DNA of 64,000 nt from AP-15 sp963772295 (GCA_963772295.1 CAVYWO010000012.1:620001-684000); one strand, 5' to 3'; shown: positions 45,412 to 55,893, counted from the stretch's first letter. The notes: generated by a model not told the origin, from the letters alone. A program made the numbers and translations.

Positions 45412-45852
45412 ATGTCAAGTGAAACATCGCTTTCGATCTTATACTTCCACTGTGAAAATGTCTCGAGTGGAGTTTCGACCAAAGCCGCTCTGCATTTTCT
45501 ATATAATGGGGTCTATGCATCGGTAAACGCCCTCATTGACCGAATTGTTTTCGACATAGAGCAAAATCATGGCAAGATAAACATCGAGAATTATCGATCT
45601 TCGATTTTAGAGTGCCAACGCAACATCGACGCTCTTTTAGGTTATGAAAATGAACGATTCGGTGGATCCGGAATGCAGAAAACCGGCACTCTCACTCGGA
45701 TACTCCCGTGGCTGGAAGCGATCGTAGGAATCGGCGATGTTCTCGGTCGCAGGCTCCCTGAGGTATTCGGTCAGGATGAAAAACAAGTTGAAGGTGTGAT
45801 CGTTGAACTGAAAAGGCGAAAACTGTTGCCGTTCGATGAATTAAAAATGTGA
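45412..45852 (+). CDS. Hypothetical protein (146 aa), low GC
   Basis: An open frame with clearly lower GC than its surroundings, suggesting recent transfer. It has no signal peptide or membrane segment and no family I recognise. The C-terminal half looks globular (ILPWLEAIVGIGDVLGRRLP). ATG 45412 has no good ribosome-binding site; a TTG one codon earlier is possible. Its 5' end lies exactly where the higB remnant stops, so its arrival probably destroyed the toxin gene. Confidence 0.5.
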   Translation: MSSETSLSILYFHCENVSSGVSTKAALHFLYNGVYASVNALIDRIVFDIEQNHGKINIENYRSSILECQRNIDALLGYENERFGGSGMQKTGTLTRILPWLEAIVGIGDVLGRRLPEVFGQDEKQVEGVIVELKRRKLLPFDELKM

Positions 45853-46228
45853 TCACAGACAACCCGGCGGCCCACCAGATCAACCGGACCACCCTGATGG
45901 GGTTCCCGGACGGTTGGCGACGCTAGGTTACCGGAAAAACACCCGGGGCGCTCCCGCCGTTCCCGATGGCTCGGGACGGCTTGGCGTCTGATCGCTGGCG
46001 GGCGGGTGACGCAGCGGGCGGGACGCGGTTCGCTCGCCTGGCGACGCCTGCGGTGGCCTGGCTCGGAAGCCACCGACAGTCGCAATTCGCCAAAGCTAAG
46101 GGTCGTCGATTGACCCATCAATACCTTCTACGCACGCCTGATCCCAGCGGTTTTCGATGCGATGTTTGCCAGCCGCTACCGCACAGCCTTAAATAGTTAG
46201 GAGAACCCGATACGGGGGCGAGGCGGCG
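45853..46228. other. Intergenic debris
   Basis: 375 bases with no complete gene. The plus strand at about 45860-45927 reads HQINRTTLMGFPDGW and a stop, perhaps the tail of a DNA methyltransferase. Another short tail (LIPAVFDAMFASRYRTAL) ends near 46198. Both are too short to name. Confidence 0.3.
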
Positions 46229-46395
46229 ATGACGGTCGAGGTAGACCATATCTATCCGGGGGATTGCGCCGACCTGCTGGCGCAACTGCCGGATCGAAGC
46301 GTCGATCTAATTGTCTCTTCGCCGCCTTACAATCTGGGCAAGGAATACGAGTCGCGGGTGGCGCTTGATCACTACGTCGATCTTGCAGCTGAGGG
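46229..46395 (+). pseudogene. N-terminal fragment of a site-specific DNA methyltransferase
   Basis: Starts MTVEVDHIYPGDCADLLAQL and contains VDLIVSSPPYNLGKEYESR with the catalytic motif IV (SPPY) of N4-cytosine/N6-adenine methyltransferases of the N6_N4_Mtase family. Family similarity stops after HYVDLA, and motif I is absent. The frame stays open beyond, but with unrelated sequence, so the gene is truncated. Confidence 0.75.
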
Positions 46396-46715
46396 GGGCG
46401 AGTGGCCGGAGGCGATGCCGAGCGGCCAGCGGAAGGCGGCGCCGCGACCGATGTTCCAGGACATCCTGCCGCTGATCGCCCGGCTGCGGGCGCCGCCCGC
46501 GCCGGCGCGACCGGCAGACGGGGTCAGATCCGACAGACGACGACGCCACGCCGACACCAGAGGTGCGCCCGGAATCACGAAAAACCGCGGGTTCCGGCAT
46601 CGCCGCGCGGTCGATCCGAGGTCTGGCGGCGAACCGAGACGATTGCGATCGATTTTTGTGGCGACCGCGCCCAACCAGAGGGAAAATCACGGCCGACGGC
46701 CCGGGAACCGGGAGA
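46396..46715. other. 320 bases with no recognisable gene
   Basis: GC-rich DNA between two methyltransferase genes. Several frames are open by composition alone; none shows known similarity. Confidence 0.4.
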
Positions 46716-47483
46716 ATGCCGGTCAAGGTCGGAGTGCAAGGCTCGCGCCCAGTGAAATCGCATCAATCTCTCCCCCGTCATCTTCAACGGGCGCAAATTG
46801 CCGCGCTTTACGCCAAACACGATTACTTGACGGCTTATCGGTTGCATACGGACATGCGGGTGCGGCACGATCCGCAGATGGCGGTTGGCGGCCTGTGGGA
46901 GGAGATTGGCGGTTTGCAATGCCGCTACCTGATCGGGAATGGCCTGTTGCCGGATCACGCCCTGCTGGATATTGGCTGCGGCACCCTGCGCGCGGGCCGG
47001 CACCTGATCCGATACCTCGCGGCGGGCAAATATACCGGCTTCGATCTGTCGCCTGCCGCGATCAACGCAGCCCGAAAGCTGCTGGTGGCCGAGGGGCTTG
47101 CCGACAAGCTGCCGCGACTTTTCGTCAACCGGAGCGGCGATCTCACCTTCCCTTATTCGCGGAAATACGATTTTCTGCTTGCGCAGTCCGTGTTCACCCA
47201 TCTGCCCCAGGGGCATATCGAGCAGGCCTTCGCTCACATCGGCCGGGTCATGCATGAAGATTCGTTGTTTTTCTTCACCTTTAACGAACCAATGTTCAAA
47301 CCAAGACCAATATCGGTGTTCGAATACCCATTCGAACTTTTCGCCGGGCTGGCGCGGCGATACGGCTTTGACATTGAGCGGCGAGTGGACTATGCCCACC
47401 CGCGCGAACAGACTATGGGGGTCGTTCGGAAGTCGGCGTTGCCTCGCCAGCCTGCAATGACCAAGGCTGCCGGTCGCCAATAG
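46716..47483 (+). CDS. Class I SAM-dependent methyltransferase
   Basis: 255 residues. Motif I is LLDIGCG at 83-89, followed by the acidic loop GFDLSP and, further on, YDFLLAQSVFTHLP, the usual post-motif II segment. It would methylate a small molecule, lipid or glycan in the cytoplasm; the substrate is unknown. ATG 46716 has GGGAGA just before it; the first ~35 residues are basic and may not all be translated. It is one of two intact genes in a region otherwise made of fragments. Confidence 0.75.
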   Translation: MPVKVGVQGSRPVKSHQSLPRHLQRAQIAALYAKHDYLTAYRLHTDMRVRHDPQMAVGGLWEEIGGLQCRYLIGNGLLPDHALLDIGCGTLRAGRHLIRYLAAGKYTGFDLSPAAINAARKLLVAEGLADKLPRLFVNRSGDLTFPYSRKYDFLLAQSVFTHLPQGHIEQAFAHIGRVMHEDSLFFFTFNEPMFKPRPISVFEYPFELFAGLARRYGFDIERRVDYAHPREQTMGVVRKSALPRQPAMTKAAGRQ

Positions 47484-47548
47484 GGCACCGCAATTTACCC
47501 GATTTTTCGCTCTAGTAGCACGTTTCCGAAATAACGGACCTATGTCCA

Positions 47549-48724
47549 TCAGGCAGCGGCATCAATTTTATAGCTCCACCGATGGATGATCGGCTCTCGA
47601 TTGATGTCGTTGATGAAGTCCATGAGGCGCTCTTTGAGTTCGTGTTTCGAGGAAACCCGGATATGGCGCAGGACCGAGCGTGCCATCTTGGAGAAGAAGC
47701 CCTCGATCAGATTGAGCCAGGAACCGTGGGCCGGTGTAAAGGTGAAGGTAAAGCGCCCCGCCCCGGGGGCTGCGCCGCCAGCCAAGCCGTGGTCTCGCGC
47801 GAGACGTGGGCGGAATGGTTGTCGAGGACGATCTCGATCGCGGTGTTGGCAGGATAGGCGGCGTCGAGGAGCTTGAGAAACTCGACGAATTCCCGGCTGC
47901 GATGGCGCTCTCCGACCAGGGCGTGGACCTGACCGGTCAGCAGATCGATGCCGGCCATCAGGGTCAGCGTGCCGTGGCGCTTGTATTCGTGATCGCGCAT
48001 CACAGTTGGGCTGCGGCCGGGCAGTGGCGGCAGATCCGACGCCCCCGGCCTGCGCCGGGGCAGGCTTGTGCCGATCGCCTAGATGCCCGGCTTCTCGTCA
48101 TAAGAGAAGGCTCCCGTCCATGCCCTCCCCGGCGCTCGCCGCGCTCTGCCCATGCTCGCGCAGCACCGCGACCTGCTGGTAGACGCACAGGATTTCCGCC
48201 ATCTTGGGCTCGAATTTGGGATCGCGTTTTTCCAGGTAGTAGCGCACCTTCTGCGGTTTGACCTCCTGTTCCGCCAGGATTTTGCAGACCGTTCCTTGCG
48301 CCAATTTGGCCAGGCTCGGGTGCCCCGCGGCGGGGCCCCGATCACGGGCATGCGCGGCCAAGAGCCGCGTTGTCCACAGCTCGTGCGGATAGCCCAACTC
48401 CTTCGGCTTCTGGCAGGCCAGCGCGACCAGCCAGGTTTTTGCCTCGGCGGTGATCGTCGGATCGCGTCCGGCACGCGGCCGATCGTCCAGCGCCTCGATC
48501 ACCCCCAGTTCCGCCGCTCGTTCAAGGCAGCGCGTCACTGTCTGATGCGTCACCCCGATCAGCCGCGCCACGCCATAGGCCGACGGGTCCTCCAGATAAG
48601 CCAAAATGATCCGGGCGCGTTCGACCCGGCTCGCCGGCTCCGTCCGCGAGCGCGAAACCCCCAACAAGCGCTGCTGCTGCCCGGCATCAGTCGGCAATGC
48701 GATCACGCGACGAGGCGCCACCAT
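47549..48724 (-). pseudogene. IS630-family transposase, multiply broken
   Basis: The N-terminal helix-turn-helix part (YGVARLIGVTHQTVTRCLER) is intact from ATG 48724. The first Asp of the DDE triad is in AFSYDEKPGI, in another frame. This is followed by a TAG at 48079-48081 where relatives have Gln. The second Asp is in IVLDNHSAHV, and the Glu is in HGSWLNLIEGFFSKM after a further shift near 47765. At least two frameshifts and one nonsense codon are needed to explain it, so it is inactive. The C-terminus ends IHRWSYKIDAAA at 47549. Confidence 0.87.
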
Positions 48725-48842
48725 GGATTCCCCCAATCCAATCCCCCGTCCTCCTCATACCAAATTTTGTCCAAAATAAAAAAATTGAACGCAACATATT
48801 GATATTTTGGAATCTATGTACTAGATATCGGCAATGGGTTCG

Positions 48843-48946
48843 GCGCCACCGAGACGATCGGCGTGCGCGCGTTGGTCGTGCACGCGATTTCAGAGGAGGC
48901 GAAGGCCTTCTATGAGCAATGGGGCTTCCGGGCCTCGGCGATCTAG
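48843..48946 (+). pseudogene. C-terminal remnant of a GNAT acetyltransferase
   Basis: The plus strand reads VRALVVHAISEEAKAFYEQW, then GFRAS and a stop. This matches the end of the GNAT enzymes of DUF1778/GNAT toxin-antitoxin pairs (form RALLVHALSEEAKAFYExxGF). In the same frame it is preceded by VLDIGNGFGATE, which looks like a methyltransferase motif I, so the piece is chimeric. Confidence 0.65.
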
Positions 48947-49115
48947 CCGCGAAAATGCACGAGCTTCGGTCGCTCGACCCATTCCGCCGACGGAATAGCG
49001 TTCCACTCCGCCGGGAGCGACTGAAAGCAGCCGTTGACCACCGCATTCATGGCGATTGTGCCTGGGCACCAAAGCGCCGCATGATATCGACGACGCGCCC
49101 GGTGAAATTATGCCG
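48944..49115 (-). pseudogene. Fragment resembling a family 8 glycosyltransferase
   Basis: The minus strand reads VVDIMRRFGAQAQSP and, one frame over, AMNAVVNGCFQSLPAEWN, then AIPSAEWVERPKLVHFRG and TAG. This resembles the DQDALNAVL...WN...HFxGxxKPW end of GT8-type enzymes, with a small deletion at DQD. There is no start and no catalytic DxD. Confidence 0.45.
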
Positions 49116-49640
49116 CCGGAGGGTTTCGAGCGACAGGGAGAGTTCCGAGCCCGGGAAGACCGTTCTCGATCTCGGATGTGGCCGCATGGCGCTCCGGTCC
49201 TTTCGTAAGAGCCGCTTGGAAACTCCTGGCGGTTGAGATCGACTACGATCACATCGTCCGACCACTTCGTCAGATCCGCAGGGATGTATCGGCAACCCTG
49301 TGGAGGCGATTACGTCGTCATGCTCGGGTCCTCGAATATCTGCTGTCTCCAGCGGACGTGCTCAGAGAGGCACGCCGCCATGCATCGAAGCTGATCGTCA
49401 GCTTCGCCTTGAGGACTGCAGGCGGCAATGTTGCGGCGAGAGAGGCGAACCGCTGGATCCAACACTATCGTGCGGGCGAGTTTGAGGCTGTTCTTGCCGA
49501 CTGCGGATGGACGATCACTCAACGTGTTCGCTATCGGGAAACGGCGCATGCGCGCCAGATGATCTACCGTGCGACGGCGGGTTCGGCGGCCGTCATGGCC
49601 GATCCCGGCGGATTGGCTGTGGCTCCGATCAGGCCTCCGC
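49100..49640 (+). pseudogene. SAM methyltransferase with a ~100-bp internal inversion
   Basis: Plus strand: PGKTVLDLGCGRMALRSF gives motif I. The following family sequence (RYIPADLTKWSDDVIVVDLN, then RQEFPSGSY) is on the minus strand within about 49205-49308. The plus strand then resumes with DYVVMLG and, after loss of one G near 49325, VLEYLLSPADVLREARRHAS and a C-terminal domain to about 49630. Turning the middle piece round restores a continuous methyltransferase. The gene cannot be expressed as it stands. Confidence 0.75.
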
Positions 49641-49706
49641 TGCGAGCCGGAGCCGTCGGCCCGATGAGCGACGCCGCGCCCGCCGCGTATGGAAAGGAGT
49701 AGAAGA

Positions 49707-50657
49707 ATGGCGAAGAAGCCCTACGTCATAGCTCTCGAAGAGCATTACAGGGATCCCGAGGTCAAGGAACTCGGCGGCGGCCCAGGTGCGGGTCGCGATA
49801 TCGTCGAGCGGCTCGACGATCTGGGCCCGTTGCGCATCCGCGAGATGGACGAGGCCGGCATCGATCTGCAAGTGCTGTCGCATTCGATTCCCGGACTGCA
49901 GGCGATCGACGCCGAAACCGCGCCGCCCTTGGCGCGTCGCACCAATGATCGCCTCCATCAGGCGGTGCAGCGCCATCCGGATCGTTTTTCCGCCTTCGCC
50001 GCATTGCCGACCGCCAACCCGCAGGCTGCGGCCGACGAGCTTGAGCGTGCCGTCGCCAGGCTCGGCTTCAAGGGGGCAATGGTCAACGGCATGACCAATG
50101 GCGTCTTTCACGACGACAAGCGTTTCTGGCCGATCTGGGAGCGGGCTGCCAAGCTCGAGGTCCCGATCTATATCCATCCGGCCCTGCCGCACGCGGCTGT
50201 GATCGAAGCCTATTGCAAGGATTACGTGCAGTCGCATCCCGGCATCCTGCGTGCCGCCTGGGGTTTCACGGTCGAGACCGCGACACAGGGCTTGCGCTTC
50301 GTCCTCAGCGGCGTGTTCGACGCCCATCCCGGCCTCAAGATCATCCTCGGGCACATGGGTGAGGGGCTGCCGTTTCTCTTGTGGCGCATCAGCCACGGGC
50401 TGCGCGCGACGATGAAGGAGAAGACCTTCCGCGACATTTTCTGCGAGCATTTCTGGATCACGACGAGCGGCTTCTTTTCGGACACGGCGCTCCTGTGCGG
50501 CATGATGGAGATGGGCATCGACCGCATTCTGTTCTCGGTCGATTACCCGTTCGCCGAAAACCGGCCCGCTGCCGAGTGGCTGAAGACATTGCCGCTCGGT
50601 CCCGAGGATACCGAGAAACTGCTGAACGGTAATGCCCGCCGACTGCTCAAGCTCTGA
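49707..50657 (+). CDS. Amidohydrolase-2 family, gamma-resorcylate decarboxylase-like
   Basis: 316 residues. ALEEHY (Glu 11, His 13) is the metal-binding EEH of the ACMSD/2,3-dihydroxybenzoate decarboxylase group. His 157 (IYIHPALPH), His 216 (LGHMGEGLPF) and Asp 279 (LFSVDYPF) supply the rest of the site. HMGEGLPF and SVDYPF are particularly like gamma-resorcylate decarboxylase, which reversibly decarboxylates hydroxybenzoates. It is a soluble enzyme. ATG 49707 follows GGAAAGGAG. It lies convergent to ureG with a 60-base gap and is not part of the urease operon. Confidence 0.82.
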   Translation: MAKKPYVIALEEHYRDPEVKELGGGPGAGRDIVERLDDLGPLRIREMDEAGIDLQVLSHSIPGLQAIDAETAPPLARRTNDRLHQAVQRHPDRFSAFAALPTANPQAAADELERAVARLGFKGAMVNGMTNGVFHDDKRFWPIWERAAKLEVPIYIHPALPHAAVIEAYCKDYVQSHPGILRAAWGFTVETATQGLRFVLSGVFDAHPGLKIILGHMGEGLPFLLWRISHGLRATMKEKTFRDIFCEHFWITTSGFFSDTALLCGMMEMGIDRILFSVDYPFAENRPAAEWLKTLPLGPEDTEKLLNGNARRLLKL

Positions 50658-50720
50658 AGTCCACCCAAAGTTTCCGATCCTGCAGAAGCTCGCCGCCAAA
50701 GGCGCGCCGATGCCCGACGC

Positions 50721-51347
50721 TCAAATCGGGCGATCGAGGCCGAGCCCGCCCTGCGTCGTCACAAAATCGACGACCGCGTCGAGACCTTCGCCGGACCTGA
50801 GATTGGTGAACACGAAAGGGCGCTCGCCGCGCATGCGTGTCGCATCGCGCGCCATCACCTCGAGGCTCGCACCTACCAGCGGGGCCAAATCGATTTTGTT
50901 GATGACGAGCAGATCGGAGCGGGTGATGCCCGGACCGCCCTTGCGCGGGATCTTGTCGCCGGCCGCGACGTCGATGACGTAGACCGTCAAATCGGCCAAT
51001 TCGGGCGAGAAGGTCGCCGCCAGATTGTCGCCGCCCGATTCGATCAGCACGACGTCGACCGTCGGAAACAGGCGGGTCAGCTCGGCGATCGCCGCGAGGT
51101 TGATCGAAGCGTCCTCGCGGATCGCGGTATGCGGACAGCCGCCGGTTTCGACCCCGCGGATCCGCTCCGCCGGCAACGCGCCGCTCCGGGTCAGGAACTC
51201 GGCGTCTTCCCGCGTATAGATGTCGTTGGTGATCGCGACCAACTCGAACCGGCCGCGCATCGCCTTGCACAACCGGTCCATCAACGCGGTCTTGCCGGCG
51301 CCGACCGGTCCGCCGATGCCGATGCGCAGCGGTTGTTTCGCATTCAT
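50721..51347 (-). CDS. ureG: Urease accessory GTPase UreG
   Basis: 208 residues. P-loop GPVGAGKT at 13-20, then ITNDIYTREDAEFL and the nickel-binding CPH motif in ETGGCPHTAIREDAS, and the NKxD-type VINKID. UreG delivers nickel to apo-urease with UreD, UreF and UreE. Last gene of the operon. Its ATG overlaps the ureF stop (ATGA). Confidence 0.95.
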   Translation of the reverse strand: MNAKQPLRIGIGGPVGAGKTALMDRLCKAMRGRFELVAITNDIYTREDAEFLTRSGALPAERIRGVETGGCPHTAIREDASINLAAIAELTRLFPTVDVVLIESGGDNLAATFSPELADLTVYVIDVAAGDKIPRKGGPGITRSDLLVINKIDLAPLVGASLEVMARDATRMRGERPFVFTNLRSGEGLDAVVDFVTTQGGLGLDRPI

Positions 51348-52036
51348 GATCGGAAGAGCCGTGAATATTGCGTCTCGTGGACCATCGACGCGAGGTCGAC
51401 GGCAAAGGTGGCGGCGCCGAAATCCTTGGGATCGCGGCTCATCGCCGCGGTGGTCGCGGCGGACACGACCGGTTCCAGCTCGGCGATGATGCGCTGCGCG
51501 CTGGTCTGCCCGATCAGGCCGAGGCGCAGCCCGGCCGACACCAGATTGGCGGCGAACGCTTCGAGATAGCCGAGGAGTGCGTCCTCCAGTGCGATCCCGG
51601 CCCGCGCCGCCGCGGCGCCGAAGGCGGCGGCATGGCACACGCCCGCGTCTTCTGTCCAGCGCTCCAGAAATGCATCGGGCCAGGCGGCGCGGCACGCGGC
51701 GAGGAAGGCTTCGCCCTGCTGAGCGCTTTCCGAGGCCAGTTCGGCAGTGGCGCGAAATGCGACGCCCCGGCCATTGGCGCGGCCGAGCGCGTCAAGATCC
51801 CCGGCCGATGCCGCGCGATAGGCGCTGCACAAAATATCGCCGTCGATTCTGCCTACGCCGTGGGCGACAATCGCCGCGACCCAGGTCGCGAGGCTCGCGC
51901 GATCGGGCACGGCGCCGCCGGACATCGCGGCTTCGAGCCCGTGCGAATAGCTGAACCCGCCGGTCGGAAAGCCCGGCGACAGCCAGGCGAGCAGCCGGTA
52001 AAGATATCGGCCGACGCACGGTTCACCGGTCGTCAT
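51344..52036 (-). CDS. ureF: Urease accessory protein UreF
   Basis: 230 residues, all-helical. LLAWLSPGFPTGGFSYSHGL near the N-terminus is the family signature. UreF forms the UreDFG chaperone complex and gates nickel insertion. ATG 52036 lies inside the last codons of ureE, so the two are coupled; an in-frame ATG seven codons upstream is less likely. Confidence 0.93.
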   Translation of the reverse strand: MTTGEPCVGRYLYRLLAWLSPGFPTGGFSYSHGLEAAMSGGAVPDRASLATWVAAIVAHGVGRIDGDILCSAYRAASAGDLDALGRANGRGVAFRATAELASESAQQGEAFLAACRAAWPDAFLERWTEDAGVCHAAAFGAAAARAGIALEDALLGYLEAFAANLVSAGLRLGLIGQTSAQRIIAELEPVVSAATTAAMSRDPKDFGAATFAVDLASMVHETQYSRLFRS

Positions 52037-52481
52037 GGCGGTGCGCGGCGTCGGCATAGGCGCCGGTCTCCGGGTCGAACGGGGCCTCGCAGCGGGCGAT
52101 CGTGCCGCCGAGCCCCTCGATCATGGCGGCAACGACGTGGTCGGCCAAAAGGCGCAACCGCCCCTCCAGGATCTGCACCGGCAGATGGCGATTGCCGATA
52201 TGCCAGGCGATGCGCAGCAGCGCCGAGGGACGGTCCGCGCCGATCTCGATCACCGGTTCGGGGGCGGCGCAGACGCGGATATGGCTGCCGTCGTCGAGCT
52301 CGAGCCCGTCGCCGTCGGTCAAATGCCGGGCGCGCGGCAAATCGAGCAGAAACGGCGTCCCGGAATCGGCGACCAGCCGCAGCCGGCGCCGGTGGCGGTC
52401 GAGAAACGGCAATGTCACGCGATCGACTGCCGCTTCGTCTCGCCAATGCCCGGCCGGGTGGACCGCGATCGCTCGCCGCAT
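52023..52481 (-). CDS. ureE: Urease accessory nickel chaperone UreE
   Basis: 152 residues. The peptide-binding domain holds LTDGDGLELDDG, and the metal-binding domain has AWHIGNRHLPVQI, whose HxGNRH contains the dimer-interface nickel His. The C-terminal tail is short (AHRHDDR), with no long His run. I prefer ATG 52481 with GAGG before it over the TTG at 52499. It starts 14 bases after ureC. Confidence 0.92.
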   Translation of the reverse strand: MRRAIAVHPAGHWRDEAAVDRVTLPFLDRHRRRLRLVADSGTPFLLDLPRARHLTDGDGLELDDGSHIRVCAAPEPVIEIGADRPSALLRIAWHIGNRHLPVQILEGRLRLLADHVVAAMIEGLGGTIARCEAPFDPETGAYADAAHRHDDR

Positions 52482-52495
52482 CTGCCTCAGCGATC

Positions 52496-54205
<1,710 letters not shown>

Positions 54206-54209
54206 CGCC

Positions 54210-54518
54210 CTAATCCAATCCGCCGTTGATCTTGGCGTTAAAGCCGACGACGCGGCGTGCGCCGGCATAGGCGACGAGCCGGACTTCGCGGCTCTGCCCT
54301 GGCTCGAACCGCGTCGCGGTGCCGGCCGGGATGTCCAGACGGTAGCCGCGCGCCGCCTCCCGGTCGAATTGCAGCGCCCGGTTGGTCTCGTAGAAATGAT
54401 AGTGCGAGCCGACCTGGATCGGCCGGTCGCCGGTATTGGCGACGACGAGGCTGACACTCGGGCGTCCGGCATTCAGCTCGATGTCGCCCGCGGCCGGAAA
54501 GAGTTCGCCGGGGATCAT
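54210..54518 (-). CDS. ureB: Urease beta subunit UreB
   Basis: 102 residues. MIPGELFPAAGDIELNAGRP and QVGSHYHFYETNRALQFDR are the UreB hallmarks. Structural subunit of the (UreABC)3 complex. It is separated from ureA by a 172-base gap that holds a palindromic repeat, unlike the tight spacing elsewhere in the operon. Confidence 0.95.
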   Translation of the reverse strand: MIPGELFPAAGDIELNAGRPSVSLVVANTGDRPIQVGSHYHFYETNRALQFDREAARGYRLDIPAGTATRFEPGQSREVRLVAYAGARRVVGFNAKINGGLD

Positions 54519-54530
54519 GCCGCACCCCCA

Positions 54531-54682
54531 TCATTGCGAGGACCCCCGGACGGCCGCCCGCAGGGGCGGGCGTTCCGGGGAGACGAAGCAATCCCGCTCC
54601 ATGTCCGCAGGCACGGCAGGAGACTGCTTCGCGGAGCCTGTCCTCGGGCCGCGCGGAGCGCGGACCCGTGGGCTCGCAATGA
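54531..54682. repeat. 152-bp palindromic repeat element between ureA and ureB
   Basis: Ends are perfect 10-bp inverted repeats TCATTGCGAG (54531-54540) and CTCGCAATGA (54673-54682). Inside is a GC-rich hairpin (CCCCCGGACGGCC ... TTCCGGGG, about 54543-54580) also seen at 55952-55989. It is typical of dispersed intergenic repeats of alphaproteobacteria whose ends read tcattgcga. In the ureA-ureB transcript it would form a long hairpin. Confidence 0.8.
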
Positions 54683-54690
54683 CATCGCGC

Positions 54691-54993
54691 TCACCTGATC
54701 GGCTCGTGCACGGTGACGAGCTTGGTGCCGTCGGGAAAGGTCGCCTCGACCTGGATCTCGTGGATCATCTCCGCCACCCCCTCCATCACCTGCTCGCGGC
54801 CGACGACGGTGGCGCCGTCGCGCATCAGATCGGCGACGCTGCGGCCGTCGCGCGCCCCCTCGATCACGAAATCGGTGATCAGCGCCACCGCCTCGGGGTG
54901 GTTGAGCTTGACGCCGCGCTTCAGCCGTCGTTCGGCGACCATCGCCGCGACTGAGACCAGAAGCTTGTCTTTTTCGCGGGGCGTCAGGTTCAT
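54691..54993 (-). CDS. ureA: Urease gamma subunit UreA
   Basis: 100 residues, the standard length. MNLTPREKDKLLVSVAAMVA, then GVKLNHPEAVALITDFVIEG and the end FPDGTKLVTVHEPI are invariant family features. It starts 15 bases after ureD. Confidence 0.96.
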   Translation of the reverse strand: MNLTPREKDKLLVSVAAMVAERRLKRGVKLNHPEAVALITDFVIEGARDGRSVADLMRDGATVVGREQVMEGVAEMIHEIQVEATFPDGTKLVTVHEPIR

Positions 54994-55008
54994 GCGAATT
55001 CCCGAGCA

Positions 55009-55893
55009 TCAAACGTGCCAAAGACGCGGCAACCGCGCCGGCAATCCGAAAGCGGCGGCGCGCAGATGGCAGGCGAGATCGGCGAAAGCGTGGCGCAGCA
55101 GCATTGGGTCGGCCGCCAGCCAGCGGGCGACGAAGAGACCGCCGACCGCCGTCACCCCGGCGCGCAGCCCGAGCGATGCCGAGTGCTGTAGTGCCTTGCG
55201 GGCGCCGTCGATGAATTTGCCGGGATCGCCCGCCGGTGGCGCCAGGACCAACGTCGCGCACGCCGCGGCACCGTCGAAACACGCCGGGTCGGCGATGATC
55301 GCCGCTAGATCGGCGTCGAGATGCAAGGCATCGCCCCAGACGAGCCTGCCGTCGCGTCGGAACTCGAGCCGATCGTGCAACAGACCGTGGGTCAAGCGTT
55401 CGCCGCGAGCGCGCCGCCCGAAGACGAGAATGCCGCCGCCGAGGAAACCGGCACCCGGCGACGCCACGACGACGGTATGGCGGCGAAGCCGGGAGCCGTC
55501 GAAGAGGATCGTCTCGGGCGGCAGGTATTCGAGCCAGGCGTCGCTCGCGACCGAAAAAACCTGGCTGATCTCGGTCGTCGCGCCGGTCGAACGGTAGATC
55601 TTTTCCGCGGCCGACGCGGTGACCTGAGCGATGCAGCCGGGCCCGGCATTGACGGTGAGCGCGATGTGGTCGCCGGCGACCAACCCGCCCGAGGTCGTGA
55701 CCAGCACCGCGAGTGCTGCATCCCCGGGTTCCGGCGCCGGGAACAGCACCCGCAGCGGATCGTGCTGAAACAGATGGGCGAGGCGGGTGGCGCCGTCGCG
55801 CGCGGCAAAGCCGATCTCGGCGGCGCCGGACACCCTGCCGCCATCGGGAGCGCTTCTTTGCCGCATCGTCGCCCGCGGGACGCGAGGAACCAT
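55009..55893 (-). CDS. ureD: Urease accessory protein UreD (UreH)
   Basis: 294 residues. LVTTSGGLVAGDHIALTVNA, then ITQ-like AQVTASAAEKIYRS and WLEYLPPETILFDGSR are UreD signatures. UreD is the scaffold that docks UreF and UreG on apo-urease. I chose ATG 55893, which has GAGGA five bases upstream; ATG codons four codons earlier and nine later are possible. First gene of the operon. The upstream gap (55894-56131) contains only the repeat at 55952-55989. Confidence 0.92.
   Translation of the reverse strand: MVPRVPRATMRQRSAPDGGRVSGAAEIGFAARDGATRLAHLFQHDPLRVLFPAPEPGDAALAVLVTTSGGLVAGDHIALTVNAGPGCIAQVTASAAEKIYRSTGATTEISQVFSVASDAWLEYLPPETILFDGSRLRRHTVVVASPGAGFLGGGILVFGRRARGERLTHGLLHDRLEFRRDGRLVWGDALHLDADLAAIIADPACFDGAAACATLVLAPPAGDPGKFIDGARKALQHSASLGLRAGVTAVGGLFVARWLAADPMLLRHAFADLACHLRAAAFGLPARLPRLWHV

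Noticed and set aside
46396..47257. Continuation of the DNA methyltransferase frame to 47257
   Set aside because: Family similarity stops near 46395; the rest overlaps the SAM methyltransferase in a different frame.
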